From Spirochaetaceae bacterium (GTDB lineage: Bacteria > Spirochaetota > Spirochaetia > Treponematales > Breznakiellaceae), in assembly GCA_031273985.1 (NCBI GenBank), contig JAISQV010000126.1, forward strand, positions 1 through 7,797: 7,797 nt of DNA, given 5' to 3'. The notes under the pieces are model-generated. The model saw nothing but the letters and a program-made list of their open reading frames with translations, did no database searches and was not told the origin of the DNA. How positions within the stretch are numbered: position 1 is the stretch's first letter; each line of letters opens with the position of its first letter. Both the position numbers and the translations under genes were made by a program. Below are positions 6,214 through 7,797 of the stretch, piece by piece.

Positions 6214-6220
6214 GAGGAGG
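6214..6220 (+). promoter_or_regulatory. pyrB: Ribosome binding site deciding the pyrB start
   Basis: GAGGAGG lies five bases before ATG 6226 and supports it over the in-frame ATG at 6202, which lacks a comparable site. Starting here also matches the usual length of the catalytic chain. Confidence 0.75.
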
Positions 6221-6225
6221 GCAGT

Positions 6226-7182
6226 ATGCTGGCGGGACGGCACCTGATAGAGCCCGGCGATTTCAGTGTCGACGAGATGGACGAGCTTTTTTTGCTGGCC
6301 GAGCGCATCGAGACTGAGGAGGCGTACCTGCGGGACGCTTGCCGGGGCAGGCTGCTGGCGACGCTGTTCTTTGAGCCCTCCACCAGGACCCGGCTGAGTT
6401 TTGAGGCCGCCATGATGCGCCTCGGCGGTTCCTGCCTGGGCTTTGCCGAGCCGGGGTCGAGTTCGGCGGTGAAGGGGGAGAGCCTCGCGGACACGATACG
6501 CATGGCCGCCTCCTATGCGGACGCCATCGTCATGCGGAACCCCAAGGAGGGCGCGGCGCTGCTGGCCTCCCGCTACTCCGGCGTGCCCGTGATAAACGCG
6601 GGGGACGGCGGGCACCACCACCCCACCCAGACCCTGACGGACCTCCTCACCATAAAGCGGCTCCGGGGCAGGCCGGGCGCGAAGGCCCTCAGCGGCGCGG
6701 TGGAGGGGCTCACCGTGGGGTGCTGCGGGGACCTCAAGTTTGGCCGCACGGTGCACTCCCTGACCAAGGCCCTGTCGCGTTACCCCGGGCTGCGCTTCAT
6801 CTTCATATCCCCGCCGGAACTGCGGGCGCCGGACTACATTACCCAGGGGGTCCTGGCGCGGGCGGGCGTTGAGTACCGGGAAACCGGCAGCCTGGAAGAG
6901 GTGCTGGGCGAGATCGACGTGCTCTACATGACCCGCGTACAGCGGGAGCGCTTCTTCAACGAGGAGGATTATATACGCCTCAAGGACAGCTACATTCTGG
7001 ACGGTGAAAAAATGAGCCGGGCCAAGCGGGACATGATAGTGCTGCACCCCCTGCCCAGGGTCAACGAGATAGCCGTGGAGGTCGACGATGACGGGAGGGC
7101 CGCGTACTTCCGTCAGGCCAAGTACGGAATGTACGTGCGGATGGCGCTCCTGGCCTCGATTTTGGGGGTCCCCGGTTGCTGA
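6226..7182 (+). CDS. pyrB: Aspartate carbamoyltransferase catalytic chain
   Basis: The 318-residue enzyme joins carbamoyl phosphate and aspartate to form N-carbamoyl-aspartate, the committed step of pyrimidine synthesis, in the cytoplasm. All key residues of the E. coli enzyme can be placed: STRTR (52-56) for carbamoyl phosphate, Ser79 and Lys83 on the loop donated by the neighbouring subunit, Arg104 in VMRNP, His132 and Gln135 in HHHPTQT, Arg174 in KFGRTVHS, Arg237 and Gln239 in TRVQ, and HPLPR (274-278). The only notable change is MRNP where E. coli has MRHP; that His is not a catalytic residue. Length is close to the E. coli chain of about 310. The frame is open back to 5923, but only 6226 has a good ribosome site. 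It overlaps pyrI by seven bases. Confidence 0.96.
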   Translation: MLAGRHLIEPGDFSVDEMDELFLLAERIETEEAYLRDACRGRLLATLFFEPSTRTRLSFEAAMMRLGGSCLGFAEPGSSSAVKGESLADTIRMAASYADAIVMRNPKEGAALLASRYSGVPVINAGDGGHHHPTQTLTDLLTIKRLRGRPGAKALSGAVEGLTVGCCGDLKFGRTVHSLTKALSRYPGLRFIFISPPELRAPDYITQGVLARAGVEYRETGSLEEVLGEIDVLYMTRVQRERFFNEEDYIRLKDSYILDGEKMSRAKRDMIVLHPLPRVNEIAVEVDDDGRAAYFRQAKYGMYVRMALLASILGVPGC

Positions 7183-7610
7183 ACATAGCGCAGATAAAAA
7201 ACGGCATCGTCATCGATCACATCCGGGCCGGACAGGGCATCAGGATTTTTAACTGGCTGGGCCTGCACAAGGCCCCCTACACGGTAGCTTTTGTGGTCAA
7301 CGCCAATTCGCAGCGGATGGGCAAAAAAGACATCATCAAGATAGACAACACCCTCACTCTCAATTTTGACATTCTGAGCCTCATTGACCCCCACATCACG
7401 GTCAATATAATTGAAAACGGGGAAATTACCGAAAAGATAAAACTGCGGCTCCCCCGGCGGGTAGAAAATGTGCTGATATGCAAGAATCCCCGGTGCATCA
7501 CGTCCACGGAATCCTACATTCCGCACATCTTCCACCTGGATAACCCGGAAACGCGGACCTACCGCTGCGAATACTGCGACGAGGTCCGTTCCGCGGTTGA
7601 TTTCGGCTGA
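7176..7610 (+). CDS. pyrI: Aspartate carbamoyltransferase regulatory chain
   Basis: The 144-residue chain binds nucleotide effectors and a structural zinc and assembles with PyrB into the allosteric holoenzyme. Signatures include IKNGIVIDHI (7-16) in the allosteric domain, MGKKDIIKIDN (48-58), and the zinc site formed by Cys102, Cys107, Cys131 and Cys134 (a CX4C and a CX2C pair). E. coli PyrI has 153 residues, so this is full length or nearly so. The start is TTG 7176, followed by CTG AAC; only a weak G-run at 7164-7168 precedes it, so it probably depends on coupling to pyrB, whose stop lies at 7180-7182. By eye, its codons are clearly less GC-rich than those of the bat genes. No ATG start fits. 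Confidence 0.95.
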   Translation: MLNIAQIKNGIVIDHIRAGQGIRIFNWLGLHKAPYTVAFVVNANSQRMGKKDIIKIDNTLTLNFDILSLIDPHITVNIIENGEITEKIKLRLPRRVENVLICKNPRCITSTESYIPHIFHLDNPETRTYRCEYCDEVRSAVDFG

Positions 7611-7657
7611 GCGGCATTCCTCAAGAAGGGGGGCCGTAACATATAAGAATTCAGCAA

Positions 7658-7678
7658 GAGGGGGGAAGTCTCCCCCCT
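7658..7678 (+). terminator. Hairpin downstream of pyrI, possible terminator
   Basis: AGGGGGGA (7659-7666) pairs with TCCCCCCT (7671-7678) around the loop AGTC, an 8-bp perfect stem about 50 bases past the pyrI stop. No T-run follows, so classical intrinsic termination is not supported. The same left arm could also pair with CCCCCCTC at 7725-7732. Confidence 0.35.
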
Positions 7679-7679
7679 G

Positions 7680-7723
7680 AGCCGGAGCCTCCTCCCCGCT
7701 TCGCGGGTCCGGGGTCTCCGGCT
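7680..7723. repeat. Nested inverted repeat
   Basis: AGCCGGAG (7680-7687) pairs with CTCCGGCT (7716-7723), 8 bp perfect, and encloses a second stem CCCGC (7695-7699) with GCGGG (7703-7707) around a TTC loop. No coding potential was recognised between 7611 and 7797. Confidence 0.5.
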
Positions 7724-7731
7724 ACCCCCCT

Positions 7732-7760
7732 CTGGAGAAGCCGCTTCGCGGCTTCTCCGG
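7732..7760. terminator. Strong 11-13 bp hairpin, possible terminator
   Basis: GGAGAAGCCGC (7734-7744) pairs perfectly with GCGGCTTCTCC (7748-7758) around a TTC loop, and can extend by a T-G wobble and a C-G pair. It is the strongest hairpin in the window. It lies where a convergent gene might end from the right, but neither strand has a following T-run, so the terminator role is only suggested. Confidence 0.4.
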
Positions 7761-7797
7761 CAATGCCCCGCGGTTACTCCTGGAGTTTACGCGGAGC

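Noticed and set aside
5923..6225. An N-terminal extension of PyrB of about 100 residues
   Set aside because: It crosses structured repeat copy B, has no ribosome site, and is absent from the family. A strong ribosome site precedes ATG 6226.
6328..6543. MRNP in place of MRHP in PyrB as a catalytic defect
   Set aside because: Counting along the E. coli chain shows that the catalytic His is the one in the HPTQT motif, which is intact here; the altered position is not a catalytic residue.
6199..7047. A 282-residue open frame on the minus strand
   Set aside because: It is a shadow of pyrB, whose catalytic motifs are all in the forward frame.
7642..7647. TATAAG after pyrI as a -10 box
   Set aside because: No -35 box at the right spacing and no gene follows on the plus strand.
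7774..7797. Possible C-terminus of a minus-strand gene (reading APRKLQE then TAA)
   Set aside because: Seven codons cannot be distinguished from chance, although the strong hairpin next to it would suit a gene end.

Overview
The window is GC-rich bacterial DNA, dense with genes and free of any recognisable insertion sequence, tRNA, rRNA or CRISPR array. Gene content (a bat operon whose first gene is a membrane-anchored protein, a small Smr protein starting MDFGDILNAWD, IF-1, and aspartate carbamoyltransferase with separate catalytic and regulatory chains) and the protein style suggest a spirochaete, perhaps a GC-rich relative of the treponemes. That assignment is an inference from sequence style; no database was searched.

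Positions 1-278 hold an AT-rich island (about 1-100), then a compact GC-rich structured repeat (copy A, 103-226) and a likely extended -10 promoter (260-268) directly in front of the first gene. Positions 279-5172 are five same-strand genes, each overlapping the next: an uncharacterised anchored protein, BatA and BatB (two membrane-anchored von Willebrand A proteins with complete MIDAS motifs), BatC (a TPR lipoprotein), and a BatD-like protein whose C-terminal half (helical repeat, two membrane helices, SH3-like domain) looks like BatE. All are predicted to sit on or across the cytoplasmic membrane with their domains outside the cytoplasm, apart from the cytoplasmic tail of the first protein. 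Bat genes were named for Bacteroides aerotolerance and usually lie near a MoxR AAA+ ATPase and a DUF58 protein, neither of which is in this window.

Positions 5238-5941 hold a small Smr-domain gene on + and infA (IF-1) on -. They converge so tightly that their stop codons overlap. infA has a TTGACA promoter box and a GTG start.

Positions 5942-7610 hold a second copy of the structured repeat (copy B, 6019-6125), a leader with competing hairpins, then pyrB and pyrI for aspartate carbamoyltransferase, the committed step of pyrimidine synthesis. The two genes overlap by 7 bases, and a slippery-type heptamer just before the pyrB stop would join them in frame after a -1 shift. Positions 7611-7797 hold a cluster of strong hairpins and no gene that can be firmly called.

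The signals most worth following are the modular repeat present in front of both + strand operons, the BatD/BatE-like fusion, and the pyrB-pyrI junction.
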